Assembly (NCBI GenBank): GCA_016841675.1
Contig: JAENYQ010000025.1
Location: forward strand, 1 to 41,826
Reading direction: 5' to 3'
Length of the DNA: 41,826 nucleotides
DNA from: Desulfotomaculum sp.
Lineage (GTDB): Bacteria; Bacillota; Desulfotomaculia; Desulfotomaculales; Desulfallaceae
In this document: one piece after another, positions 18,969 to 27,351 of the stretch
Position numbering within the stretch: the stretch's first letter is position 1
Layout: every line of letters begins with the position of its first letter
Notes under the pieces: model-generated
What the model was told of the DNA's origin: nothing
The model's database searches: none
What the model saw: only the letters and a program-made list of their open reading frames with translations
Made by a program: the position numbers and the translations under genes

Positions 18969-20074
18969 GGATACTTGTAACCGGTGCGAGGGGTTTTATT
19001 GGGAGTAATCTTATCGCTGAGCTAAAAAATAAAGAATATACCAATATCCTTGAGTATACCAGAGATGCTGACCCCGCGCTGCTTGATGCTCATTGTAAAG
19101 AAGTAGACTTTGTCTTTCATCTAGCTGGTGTAAATCGACCCCAAGAGCATTCAGATTTTATGGATGGTAATTTTGGCTTTACCAAAACATTGCTGGGTAC
19201 TCTGAAAAAGCACGGCAATAACTGCCCGGTGCTTATTGCATCATCAACTCAGGCCGTTCTTGGTAATCCGTATGGCAAGAGTAAAAAAGCCGGGGAAGAT
19301 TTGATGGTTGCCTATGGCCAAGATACAGGGGCCAAGGTACTCATCTATCGTTTCCCCAATGTGTTCGGTAAATGGTGCCGGCCTAATTACAATAGTGCAG
19401 TTGCTACGTTCTGTAATAATATTGCCCGTGATTTGCCTATTACCGTAAATGATCGCAGCGTGGTTATGAATTTAATCTATATAGATGATGTTGTGGCAGA
19501 ACTTATCAGTGCTCTACAAGGAAAGGAAAACACATTTGGAGATTTTTGTGCGGTTCCGGTAGTGCACACCATTACTCTAGGAGAAATAGTTGATTTACTT
19601 TATTCATTTAAAAACAGTCGCGATGACCGTTCTGTTCCCAATATGTCCGACGAATTTACCAGCAAATTATATAGTACCTATTTAAGTTATCTGCCGCAGG
19701 ATAAGTTTAGCTATCCATTAAAAATGAACATGGATAACCGAGGATCTTTTACAGAGTTTATCAAGACCCCGGATAGGGGACAAGTATCCGTCAACATTTC
19801 TAAGCCCGGCATTACCAAAGGCAACCACTGGCACCACAGCAAGAATGAAAAGTTCCTGGTGGTCAGTGGAACCGGTGTCATCCGCTTTCGGAAAGTTGGC
19901 TCTGATGAAGTAATAGAATATTACGTTAGTGGTGATAAGCTGGAAGTAGTTGATATACCCACCGGGTACACTCATAATATCGAAAACCTTAGTGATACGG
20001 ACATGGTAACAATTATGTGGGCCAATGAATGTTTTGACCCGGAGAAGCCGGACACGTATTATTTGGAGGTATAA
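18965..20074 (+). CDS. capF: Bifunctional UDP-sugar epimerase/reductase with C-terminal cupin (CapF/FnlB)
   Basis: Second enzyme of UDP-N-acetyl-L-fucosamine synthesis: 3-epimerisation by the cupin domain, then NADPH-dependent C4 reduction by the SDR domain. GARGFIGSN (7-15) binds the nucleotide and YGKSK (about 102-106) is the SDR catalytic pair. The C-terminal cupin carries ITKGNHWHHSKNEKF (about 279-293), whose histidines bind the metal. Overlaps capE by ATGA. Length 369 is typical. Confidence 0.93.
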   Translation: MRILVTGARGFIGSNLIAELKNKEYTNILEYTRDADPALLDAHCKEVDFVFHLAGVNRPQEHSDFMDGNFGFTKTLLGTLKKHGNNCPVLIASSTQAVLGNPYGKSKKAGEDLMVAYGQDTGAKVLIYRFPNVFGKWCRPNYNSAVATFCNNIARDLPITVNDRSVVMNLIYIDDVVAELISALQGKENTFGDFCAVPVVHTITLGEIVDLLYSFKNSRDDRSVPNMSDEFTSKLYSTYLSYLPQDKFSYPLKMNMDNRGSFTEFIKTPDRGQVSVNISKPGITKGNHWHHSKNEKFLVVSGTGVIRFRKVGSDEVIEYYVSGDKLEVVDIPTGYTHNIENLSDTDMVTIMWANECFDPEKPDTYYLEV

Positions 20075-20075
20075 C

Positions 20076-21224
20076 GTGACTAATACAGCAATAAAAAAAC
20101 TAAAATTAATGACCATCCTCGGCACCAGACCGGAGATAATACGGCTGTCCGAAGTAATTAAAAAATGCGATATATATTTTGACCATAGCCTGGTGCATAC
20201 CGGCCAGAATTGGGATTATACACTGAACCAGATTTTCTTTGAGGATTTAGGTTTAAGGGAGCCTGATTACTATCTGGAGGCAGTTGGTGGTGATTTGGGT
20301 GAAACCATTGGCAATATTATAGCGAAAAGTTATAAGGTGCTCTCGGAAGTAAAACCGGATGCACTTTTAATTCTGGGCGATACAAATTCAGCTCTTTCGG
20401 CCATAGCAGCTAAAAGATTGAAAGTGCCTATCTTTCATATGGAAGCCGGCAACCGCTGTTTTGATGAGAACCTACCTGAGGAAACTAATCGTAGAATTGT
20501 TGACCATATCGCGGACGTCAATTTGTGTTATAGCGAACACGCCAGGCGCTATTTGAACTATGAAGGCATAGCTAAAGAGCGCACTTATGTAACAGGGTCC
20601 CCTATGGCTGAAGTGTTGACAGCTAATATTGATAAGATTAAGAGCAGCAGGGTTGTCGAGCATTTGGGTTTGGAGAAGGGGAAATATATTTTACTCTCTG
20701 CTCATCGTGAGGAGAATATTGACATTGAGGAGAACTTTTTGGCCTTGATGAATGCGGTTAATGCTATGGCTGAGTTTTATGATATGCCTGTTATTTACAG
20801 TACGCATCCCCGCAGCGCCAAGTTTATTGAGCAAAGGGGTTTTAAATTCCACCCTCATGTGCGGAGTTTAAAGCCCTTCGGTTTTTCGGATTATAATAAT
20901 TTGCAGTTAAATGCATTCTGCGTGGTATCTGATAGCGGAACTATACCGGAAGAAGCATCCTATTTCAAATTCCCGGCTGTATCTGTGCGAACCAGCACGG
21001 AGCGGCCGGAATCTATGGATAAGGGTAATTTTGTCATTGGAAGTATTACTACTGAGCAGGTGCTGCAGGCAGTTGACTTGGCTGTTACTATGTTTAAAAA
21101 TGGTGACCTCGGCGTTACGACACCTGACTATGCGGATGAAAACGTTAGTGTGAAGGTGGTTAAGATTATCCAGAGTTATACGGGGATTGTTGATAGGATG
21201 GTTTGGAAGAAGGGTCAGGCTTAA
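20076..21224 (+). CDS. capG: UDP-N-acetylglucosamine 2-epimerase family, CapG/FnlC
   Basis: Third enzyme of the pathway, a 2-epimerase giving UDP-N-acetyl-L-fucosamine. Landmarks are LGTRPEIIRLSEV, HTGQNWDYTLNQ, GDTNSALSA, HMEAGNRCFDENLPEETNRR and SDSGTIPEEASYF. The start is taken at GTG 20076, with GGAGG at 20065-20069 and one base after the capF stop; a longer frame from 20025 would lie inside capF. Last gene of the polysaccharide region; no hairpin terminator is obvious after it. Confidence 0.93.
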   Translation: MTNTAIKKLKLMTILGTRPEIIRLSEVIKKCDIYFDHSLVHTGQNWDYTLNQIFFEDLGLREPDYYLEAVGGDLGETIGNIIAKSYKVLSEVKPDALLILGDTNSALSAIAAKRLKVPIFHMEAGNRCFDENLPEETNRRIVDHIADVNLCYSEHARRYLNYEGIAKERTYVTGSPMAEVLTANIDKIKSSRVVEHLGLEKGKYILLSAHREENIDIEENFLALMNAVNAMAEFYDMPVIYSTHPRSAKFIEQRGFKFHPHVRSLKPFGFSDYNNLQLNAFCVVSDSGTIPEEASYFKFPAVSVRTSTERPESMDKGNFVIGSITTEQVLQAVDLAVTMFKNGDLGVTTPDYADENVSVKVVKIIQSYTGIVDRMVWKKGQA

Positions 21225-21590
21225 ACTTGCTTAAACTATCGTAAATCGCCCAAAAGATATCCCTATTACCCAAAACTAACAAAATACTCAGCCGCGGTGC
21301 GGCACAATCTAAATGAAAATTGGCGCGATTTTATTTGAATTGCATTCTTCTAATACTATAAACATGCAGGACAGGAAGAGCTCTCCATTAGTAGTAAAAG
21401 GTTTTAATTCATGGTAAAATATTGGCAGTATCTATAAATAAAATGGGGCCAAATATAGAAATGTACTTTTGAAGATTAACAATTAGCAAAGGGCATTATA
21501 GCCACTAGATATAGAAAGTCCACAGTAAAAAGTTTTTTTGAAGATAATGCTCATTTACACGAGGAGATAGGATATCGAATTGCGGAGCGT
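21225..21590. other. Gene-poor junction between the polysaccharide locus and the repeat-rich array
   Basis: A short GC-rich hairpin (GCCGC/GCGGC) is at about 21291-21303. Otherwise there is AT-rich sequence without a gene. From 21480 onwards the frame of the next gene is already open (RYRKSTVKSFFEDNAHLHEE), suggesting that its original N-terminus has been lost here. Confidence 0.45.
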
Positions 21591-22808
21591 TTGACAGAAT
21601 CAGTGATTGATAAAAGGCCTGAACTAAGGGATGAGGCTGAGATACAACTATTCTATTGGTTAATAAGTAAATTTGTTACCTACATCTTTACTGAAGTAAC
21701 TTGCCTTTTTGAAGATGTTCACCGCATCATTGATGGGTCAATAGATTGCGACCGACTTGATTATGTAACCAGGGATCTAGAAAATTCTGGATTTAATCAT
21801 GGCCGTATTGAATATGATAGGTTGATTAGATCAATGAGACTTATTTTAATGAATGAGCATTTTCTTTTTTGTCCTGATAGTAGAACCCTAAGTACAGTTG
21901 AAGACTTTTTTAACCGAAGATGGTTACTTTATAAGTATGTTATATATCATCACCGGGTAATAAAAACGGATTATCTTCTTGAAAGGGCAATTGTTGGCTT
22001 GGCAAGGAGTTATTTAGATAGTACTGAGAACGAAAGTGAGTACGATGGCGGAGTATTGCCATTAGATATATCTGGGCTTTGGAAAGCTGTAAAAGAAGTA
22101 TATTCAAACAGAAAATTTTTTAATGCTCTAATTCAATGGGATGATTCATGGTTAATTTCTCTTCTTCGCCAGCAGTATTTTGAAACTTACCAAGGTAGCA
22201 ATGATTTTATATCCTCTTGCCTTGAAGAATTGTTGTCAAACAGGAAAAACTATCGTTCGATTGTAAAAAGGATGGATGATTTTTGGGAAATAGATAAGAG
22301 CTCAGCTAATTATTTTCGATTAGAAGATCTGGAAAAGCTACAGAAGACTTTAGGTAAAAACTGGAACCATATTTTTGATCGTTTATATAAGCAAAAAGAA
22401 TTTTATAAAAAAGACCGTTCGGAAACTGCATTTAATGGTTTCTTTTTGCATGGGATGAAGGAATTGTTGGATGCGCTTAAAAAGGAGCAACCATACTTTG
22501 ATTTAAATGTAAAAGCATCTTTAAATGATTTAAAAGAGAAATATAATATTAAGGATTGCATAGTTGTAAGTAAAAAGTTAAAGACAGGATTGGAAAGGCT
22601 ACCTTATTTACATAAAAATGGTTTTCCTATTTTACTTACTGAGGTATCCAGGATTTACGCTGTTCTTCGTCAAAATCAAATGGCGTTTCCGCCATTTTTT
22701 GTATATATTCCTGAGAATGCAAAAGTTAATGAGGCAGATTTCCTTTTGGATATTGGAAAACAAGTTGCTATTAAGCTTAGTTGTTTAATTGAAGAGCTAA
22801 CAAAATAG
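21591..22808 (+). CDS. HD-superfamily phosphohydrolase-like protein, N-terminus missing
   Basis: The segment DVHRIIDGSIDCDRLDYVTRDLENS (residues about 43-67) followed by GRIEYDRLIRSMRLIL is the post-HD region of dGTPase/SAMHD1-like phosphohydrolases, where the DxDRxDY motif follows the metal site. The metal-binding H...HD segment that should come first is absent. The frame is open from 21480 with no standard start before the TTG at 21591, so it is probably a truncated gene, although 405 codons remain intact. A GAGGAG is at 21561-21566, and an ATT at 21579 is possible. The C-terminal 250 residues match nothing I know. It is followed by a small helix-turn-helix gene. Confidence 0.6.
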   Translation: MTESVIDKRPELRDEAEIQLFYWLISKFVTYIFTEVTCLFEDVHRIIDGSIDCDRLDYVTRDLENSGFNHGRIEYDRLIRSMRLILMNEHFLFCPDSRTLSTVEDFFNRRWLLYKYVIYHHRVIKTDYLLERAIVGLARSYLDSTENESEYDGGVLPLDISGLWKAVKEVYSNRKFFNALIQWDDSWLISLLRQQYFETYQGSNDFISSCLEELLSNRKNYRSIVKRMDDFWEIDKSSANYFRLEDLEKLQKTLGKNWNHIFDRLYKQKEFYKKDRSETAFNGFFLHGMKELLDALKKEQPYFDLNVKASLNDLKEKYNIKDCIVVSKKLKTGLERLPYLHKNGFPILLTEVSRIYAVLRQNQMAFPPFFVYIPENAKVNEADFLLDIGKQVAIKLSCLIEELTK

Positions 22809-22861
22809 AAGTTATGATATAAATTTTATACAAGTTATAGAAAAAAGGAGGAAGGCATGGG

Positions 22862-23077
22862 ATGCCGTTAGTAACAAAAAATCCAGCCTATCAATTTGCA
22901 GATCTAGTTTTATCAAAAAAAGGACCATTTACTTTAAGAGAGATTTCGCTAGAACTGAGGGAAAATGGGTATGAAAATAACGAAAGGTTAATTAAAGATG
23001 CTTTACGTCGTCTTCGGGACGACGGAATGGTAATTGAACACGGTCCATTTTTTTCAGTTGCTGTTGGGGATTATTAA
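22862..23077 (+). CDS. Small winged-helix-like protein
   Basis: A 71-residue protein resembling a single winged helix: GPFTLREISLELRENGYENN as helix-turn-helix, then LIKDALRRLRDDGMVIEHG and a hydrophobic wing. AGGAGG at 22846-22851 is 10 bases from the ATG. It follows the HD-like gene by 53 bases and is probably cotranscribed with it. It could be a regulator or an antitoxin-like partner; no specific family recognised. Confidence 0.6.
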   Translation: MPLVTKNPAYQFADLVLSKKGPFTLREISLELRENGYENNERLIKDALRRLRDDGMVIEHGPFFSVAVGDY

Positions 23078-23150
23078 TATGGTATGGTAGCGTGGGACCG
23101 CGGAATTAATCTACGATCCTATCGAAATAAGTATAATAAACGGATATAAT

Positions 23151-23319
23151 GACCCCATCTGGGATGATTTGGGAATCCTTTGGATTCCCAAATCATCCCA
23201 GATGGGGTCAGTCCCTCGCCAAGGCAATACGTTAACGCACTAAAGCGATATGGTTGTAAGAACCCCCTGCCGGTAAACCAGGCAGGGGGTTCTTCGTTGA
23301 CGTAAATATCATTATCGGA
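23151..23319 (+). repeat. Composite hairpin repeat, copy A
   Basis: Module 1 is a perfect 28-bp inverted repeat (23151-23178 and 23182-23209, loop TTT), the longest in the window. Module 2 runs from GTCCCTCGCC through CGTTAACGCACTAAAG, the CCCCCTGCC/GGCAGGGGG hairpin, TTGACGTAA and TTATCGG at about 23319. This copy is the reference for the others. Confidence 0.92.
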
Positions 23320-23418
23320 AGTAGGATAACTCGGTATGGAGCTTCTTGACCAACTTTTCTTTCGAGTTTTAAGGCGTAATCTGATGCCGATGTAATTGCT
23401 TAACAGGATGATGTATAA

Positions 23419-23448
23419 TTGGACTATGTATAAATCAAATGATATAAT
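23419..23448 (+). promoter_or_regulatory. Promoter of the Rpn-like gene
   Basis: TTGGAC (23419-23424), an 18-bp spacer and TATAAT (23443-23448), placed 26 bases before the TTG start. It makes this gene independent of the repeat copy upstream. Confidence 0.65.
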
Positions 23449-23474
23449 TTAAAAAAATCTGGAGTGTTATTAAA

Positions 23475-24356
23475 TTGGCTGAATATGATTTAATCTTAAA
23501 AGCTCTAGCCGGGCAGTACCCGGAACATTTTGTAACCGTAGTCAGGGGACCGGGGGCAGAAGTGGAAAAAATCGAGCGCCTGGAAAAAGAAGCGGTGGCC
23601 ACTCAGCGCACTTCAGATATTTTGCTGAAAGTCACCGAGAGCGGCTATGAATATATATTATTGATCGAAATACAAACCAGGCCCGACAAAGGGATGCCCT
23701 TAAGGCTACTCGAATACACGGCCATGCACCATAGAGCGCATAAAAAGCCGGTTTACCCGGTGCTAATAAACTTAACCGGCCAGGGTTACAGGGAAGAATG
23801 TTATACATATGAATGCCTGGACATAACTGTAATCGATTTTAACTACCGGCAGTTTAACTTAAGTGAAATGAACGGGCGCGAATTTCTACACGCAGCGCCG
23901 GTGGGGCTTTTGCCCCTGGTGCCGCTAATGCGGCATTCCGACTCTCCGCAAGAGGTGCTTGAGGCATGCTCCAGGCGGGTAGAAAAAGAAGTGTTATCTG
24001 AACAGGACAGGGCCAGTCTCTTTTTAGGCCTAGCCGTAATCAGCTCGCTTAAGCTGTCCAAAGAAATAATCCTAAAGGTAATCGAGGTGAGTAAAATGGA
24101 AAACTCTCCGTTGTTTGACCGTATTCGCGAGGAATGGGAAGATAGAGGTAAGGTCAAAGGCATAATTTTTGCCATTCTAAAAACCTTAGAAAAAAACACC
24201 GGCAAGAAACCAGATAAGTTTTTTGAATCAAGGTTGCGTGCTATTGATAATGAAGAGATAATTGAAAAGTTGTTTTATGTAGCAATCGAGGCAGACAGCT
24301 TAGAACATTTTACGGATGCCCTGGAAAAAGTAGAGCAAGAAAGGGCTGGTCGTTAA
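23475..24356 (+). CDS. Rpn/DUF4351-like PD-(D/E)XK nuclease-family protein
   Basis: Resembles the Rpn (recombination-promoting nuclease / putative transposase) and DUF4351 family. The restriction-nuclease fold core is visible: TSDIL (D48) and LIEIQTRP (E65, Q67), the D...ExQ variant usual for this family, then LEYTAMHH. A helical middle (155-205) and a C-terminal region DRGKVKGIIFAILKTLEKN with an Rpn-like tail follow. The start is TTG with GGAG at 23460. It is bracketed by repeat copies A and B. Members are thought to be DNA nucleases that promote recombination; activity here is inferred. Confidence 0.75.
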   Translation: MAEYDLILKALAGQYPEHFVTVVRGPGAEVEKIERLEKEAVATQRTSDILLKVTESGYEYILLIEIQTRPDKGMPLRLLEYTAMHHRAHKKPVYPVLINLTGQGYREECYTYECLDITVIDFNYRQFNLSEMNGREFLHAAPVGLLPLVPLMRHSDSPQEVLEACSRRVEKEVLSEQDRASLFLGLAVISSLKLSKEIILKVIEVSKMENSPLFDRIREEWEDRGKVKGIIFAILKTLEKNTGKKPDKFFESRLRAIDNEEIIEKLFYVAIEADSLEHFTDALEKVEQERAGR

Positions 24357-24442
24357 GACCAGACTTTTATCCAACACAAAGGCCAACACAGGTAAACACA
24401 GAGGGACGGTTCTTTCGTGCTGACAAAATACCATTATTACTC

Positions 24443-24492
24443 AAAAATCTCCTCCCGGGTCATATCCCGGTGGGGGATTTTCGTTTAACATA
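24443..24492 (+). terminator. Hairpin after the Rpn-like gene, degenerate module 2 scrap
   Basis: AAATCTCCTCCCGGG and TCCCGGTGGGGGATTTT form a stem with a short loop, ending in TTTT. The tail (GGGGGATTTTCGTTTAACATAA) resembles the end of module 2, so it is probably a decayed repeat copy now able to act as a terminator. A REP-like GGGACGGTTCT word lies at about 24403-24413. Confidence 0.55.
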
Positions 24493-24496
24493 AATG

Positions 24497-24655
24497 CTCG
24501 GGTAGTTGTTGGACCTGGCTTGCGCCATTCCCAACAACTACCAAAAGGGGCCTGTCCCTCGCTAAGGTGATGCGTTAACACACTAAAGTATTGCGGGTGT
24601 TAGAATCCCCTGCCGGTGTACTGGGCAGGGGATTTGACGTAACATTTATTATCGG
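24497..24655 (+). repeat. Composite hairpin repeat, copy B
   Basis: The palindrome has a different arm (GGTAGTTGTTGG with CCAACAACTACC) and a TGGCTTGCGCCA top, then AAAAGGGGCCTGTCCCTCGC and a full module 2 with a CCCCTGCC/GGCAGGGG hairpin, ending TTATCGG at about 24655. Confidence 0.9.
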
Positions 24656-24778
24656 AAATAAGTTTATCCTAGTTTCGCTTAGCGAAGTAGCGAAGAATCT
24701 TCTTGGTTACGATTAAGACTGTTTTTGAGGACGCAAGAAACACCAACTGGTTCTGTCAGCATGGGTGGTCCACATTTT

Positions 24779-25168
24779 CTAAATCCCTTCGTACAGTAGC
24801 ATATTTTTTAGGTCAATCATAGCGCCGACACTTGATAGCAAATCCAATCCCAACAGTCCGTTGACCTTTCCTGTTAGGTCAATCACACAAAAATCCATTG
24901 TGCAACTGCTCACCTTGAAGGGACCGAATTCCACCTTATCTACTTTCTTGACGAAAGCATACTGTTTACCGACCAAGCCAACGCTAGCGACAATCTGGTC
25001 CTCGTTATCATATTCCAACCCCAACCCACGGACGGAATCAGGTGAGAGAATAGAATGTGTGGCACCAGTATCTATGACCACGTTTTCAATTAACCCTGTC
25101 TTGCCCAGGTAGGTCAACTTTAGAGTGGTAAATAGCAGGCCATCATGGTAATCAATGGCCATTCTCAT
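24779..25168 (-). CDS. Retropepsin-like aspartic protease
   Basis: A 129-residue single-domain protein with VVIDTGATHSILS (about 30-42), the Asp-Thr-Gly-Ala active-site motif of retropepsin-like proteases, and NGLLGLDLLSSVGAMIDL near the C-terminus, the hydrophobic-Gly flap-side motif. A dimer would be needed for activity. It overlaps the stop of the upstream 81-residue gene by four bases (ATGA), so the two form one unit. A truncated copy of its first 22 codons exists at 37.75 kb. The substrate is unknown; the partner is the obvious candidate. Confidence 0.8.
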   Translation of the reverse strand: MRMAIDYHDGLLFTTLKLTYLGKTGLIENVVIDTGATHSILSPDSVRGLGLEYDNEDQIVASVGLVGKQYAFVKKVDKVEFGPFKVSSCTMDFCVIDLTGKVNGLLGLDLLSSVGAMIDLKNMLLYEGI

Positions 25169-25410
25169 ATAACACCTCTAAAGCCAGGGTTGTTTCTAAT
25201 CTCTAACTCTACTTTTTCGTTTTGTGTGTGATAGACCAGAGTGTCTCCCCTGCTTCTCATGAGCTCTTCGGTTGCCTCTGCAGAATTTGATATGCTACGG
25301 ATGATGGCAACATCTTCAACCCTTTCCACATTCCCTACAAGATTGGATCTAATTATTTTTATCTGCACGTACTGGTTAGGGTAAAGCCTTCTTACTTCCT
25401 CCCATTTCAT
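25165..25410 (-). CDS. Small partner protein of the retropepsin-like protease
   Basis: An 81-residue protein starting KWEEVRRLYPNQYVQIKII and ending RNNPGFRGVI, predicted as a mixed alpha/beta domain. I do not recognise its family. The start codon has AAGGAGG at about 25417-25423 on this strand. A near-identical paralogue lies at 37813-38058 with the same leader and promoter, but there the protease partner is cut off. Tight coupling suggests a functional pair, possibly a target, inhibitor or toxin-like partner. Confidence 0.7.
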   Translation of the reverse strand: MKWEEVRRLYPNQYVQIKIIRSNLVGNVERVEDVAIIRSISNSAEATEELMRSRGDTLVYHTQNEKVELEIRNNPGFRGVI

Positions 25411-25461
25411 TATTCCTACCTCCTTCCAGTCAGATAAAATACGTGCTATTTTTTTACCAAG

Positions 25462-25472
25462 ATTATATCACA
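25462..25472 (-). promoter_or_regulatory. Extended -10 promoter of the protease pair
   Basis: On the minus strand TGTGATATAAT forms an extended -10 box (TATAAT complement at 25462-25467). The same box, with its leader, is present before the second copy of the 81-residue gene (38106-38111). No good -35 is seen. Confidence 0.5.
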
Positions 25473-25536
25473 CATGGACGCTACATTGCTAAATGCCCGT
25501 AGAAACTGATCGGGATGTTTATACATAATTAATTTA

Positions 25537-27194
25537 GGGCTTGCTGAACCGATCCTTATTTCAATTAAAACACCATAATGGCGTTCCAAAAAAAGCCCGA
25601 TTACTCTTAAATAAGTGCTGCAGAAAATAGAACAAAAGAACACGGAGCCTGTGCTCCAAGTTCATTACCAGAAACTGGATGCAAATCACGCTTTCGGCAG
25701 TCTCTTTTAGGCGCGCCATAATACGCGCCATGCCATAGCGACGCTTGGCTTCCCCAAATTTGCCTTCAACTGCATTACGTTCGCTGGCATCTTGCCGTTC
25801 CAGGCGTTTTTGTTCTAACTGTATCTCTTTGTCAGCCGGTGGTCTACCTAGCCTCGGCCCACTGAGCCGTATGCCACGTTGTTCGCAGTACCGTAAATTA
25901 TCAGCATTACGGTAAATCTTATCGGCCTGGACGGCTTCTGGATAGTGCCCGCACCTTTTGCGGTAGCATTCCACCGATTCGACTAAGGTTTTACCTTCAT
26001 TGAAGGCGTCCCAACTCAACTTTTCCACATAAGCGTAGCCGTCTACAATACTGATGGCCACTTTGGCACCGAACTCTGTATTGGCTGTGGCTTTACCCCG
26101 TACAATGGGGCGTACATGCGGCTGGCTGATGCTGACAATGCGATCATTTATCTTGTGGGTGCGGTGGGTATGCATATGGAGCTGCTGTTCATAGAGTGCA
26201 CGTATGATTTGTAGTTTTTCCTGGTGCTTCTGGCTCAGGCCGTGCTCATCACCGGCCATAGCAAGTAGACGGTCTACGGCACCAAGGTTGCGTCTCACAT
26301 AGCGCAGCTGCTTGCCAACAGCTTTACGGATAGTTTTCTTACCGGGTTTCTTGTTCCGAACAATGCTGAGATAATCCTTACGGGCAACTTGTCGATAAGT
26401 GCGCGGTCTTTTGCCTGGTTTACCAAGAGTTTTGTGCATGATGTCGATAATGTCATCCAACTTCTCCCTGGCTTCGTTAAGCAAGGATAAATCTGTGGGA
26501 AATCGTATATCTGCCGGAGCGCAGGTGGCGTCCAAGATGAGTTTGCCTTGGTTTGCCGGGTATATTTCAAAGGAAGACTCTTTTTTCTGGTTAGTAGGTT
26601 CTTCCGCTGTTGTTTTATTGCCACCTGAAGGCGGTTTGGGCTTAATGTCGTCGTTATCCTGCTTCTCTTGGGCTTCCTTGGCGGCACGGCAGATTTCTTC
26701 ATTGATTTCTTTCAATATTTCTGCGCTAAACCGCTTACGGAAATGCACCATAAGGGAAGGGTCAAAAGGAGGTTTGTCCTGGTATTCCCGGAGGCCTATA
26801 AAAAATTGCAAGTACGGGTTTTCTCTGATCTGTTCAACTGTTTCGCGGTCGGTGCAATTTAACTTTTCCTGGATGAGTATCGCGCCGAGGGCCATCCGTA
26901 CGGGTTTGGCTTTCTGTCCACGTTTTTTAGGGAAGATTTTAGCATAACGATCTTCAATAGTAGCCCAGGGAATAATTTTAGATAATTTTACCCAACGATT
27001 GTTGGCATTAAGTTTGCCTTCAAACGGGAGTATGAATTCTTCGAGATATATTTCCTTTTCCAATTTACGGAACATATTTTGCCTCCAGGTGCAAGGTTTT
27101 TGCATTATTTGCCTTGGTTTCCATGCATCTTATTTCGACAAATATGCTCCGAATTCCTTGATTTTATTGGATTTTTGTTCCGTTCAGCAAGCCC
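25537..27194 (-). mobile_element. IS1182/IS5-like insertion sequence
   Basis: Terminal inverted repeats GGGCTTGCTGAAC (25537-25549) and its complement (27182-27194) are perfect over 13 bp. Flanks carry TAATTTA at 25530-25536 and 27195-27201, a 7-bp target duplication. One transposase gene fills the element on the minus strand. The insertion lies right beside repeat copy C; a second TGATCGGGATGT word (repeat left-end sequence) sits at about 25508 on the other side. Confidence 0.9.
25561..27075 (-). CDS. DDE transposase, IS1182/IS5 type
   Basis: The frame extends to 27105, but GGAGG just upstream sets the start at ATG 27075 (MFRKLEKEIYLEEF). An N-terminal DUF772-like domain is visible (IPWATIEDRYAKIFPKKRG, ALGAILIQEKLNCTDRET). 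The DDE catalytic residues are likely D in LILDATCAPADI, D in VQADKIYRNADN and E in EGKFGEAKRRYG. A Lys/Glu-rich insert separates the first domain from the catalytic core. It looks intact. Confidence 0.9.
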   Translation of the reverse strand: MFRKLEKEIYLEEFILPFEGKLNANNRWVKLSKIIPWATIEDRYAKIFPKKRGQKAKPVRMALGAILIQEKLNCTDRETVEQIRENPYLQFFIGLREYQDKPPFDPSLMVHFRKRFSAEILKEINEEICRAAKEAQEKQDNDDIKPKPPSGGNKTTAEEPTNQKKESSFEIYPANQGKLILDATCAPADIRFPTDLSLLNEAREKLDDIIDIMHKTLGKPGKRPRTYRQVARKDYLSIVRNKKPGKKTIRKAVGKQLRYVRRNLGAVDRLLAMAGDEHGLSQKHQEKLQIIRALYEQQLHMHTHRTHKINDRIVSISQPHVRPIVRGKATANTEFGAKVAISIVDGYAYVEKLSWDAFNEGKTLVESVECYRKRCGHYPEAVQADKIYRNADNLRYCEQRGIRLSGPRLGRPPADKEIQLEQKRLERQDASERNAVEGKFGEAKRRYGMARIMARLKETAESVICIQFLVMNLEHRLRVLLFYFLQHLFKSNRAFFGTPLWCFN

Positions 27195-27204
27195 TAATTT
27201 AGTT

Positions 27205-27345
27205 GTGATCGGGATGTATTGGGAGTCCTCCAAATTCCCAATACATCCCCAAAAAGGGTCAGTCCCTCGCCAGGCAATACGTTAACGCACTAAAGCGATA
27301 TGGTTGTAAAAATCCCCTGCCGGTAAACCAGGCAGGGGGTTCTTC
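27205..27345 (+). repeat. Composite hairpin repeat, copy C
   Basis: Starts TGATCGGGATGTATTGGGAG; the arm differs from copy A at two central positions, both compensated on the other side (CCCAATACATCCC). Module 2 continues to the GGCAGGGGG hairpin and then breaks at about 27345, without the usual TTGACGTAA end. Confidence 0.88.
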
Positions 27346-27351
27346 GTGGTG

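Noticed and set aside
20025-20075. Longer N-terminus for capG
   Set aside because: It would lie inside the capF end; GTG 20076 with GGAGG and the family N-terminus fit better.
26399-26947. 182-codon plus-strand frame inside the transposase gene
   Set aside because: It is the reverse strand of a clear DDE transposase with intact motifs.
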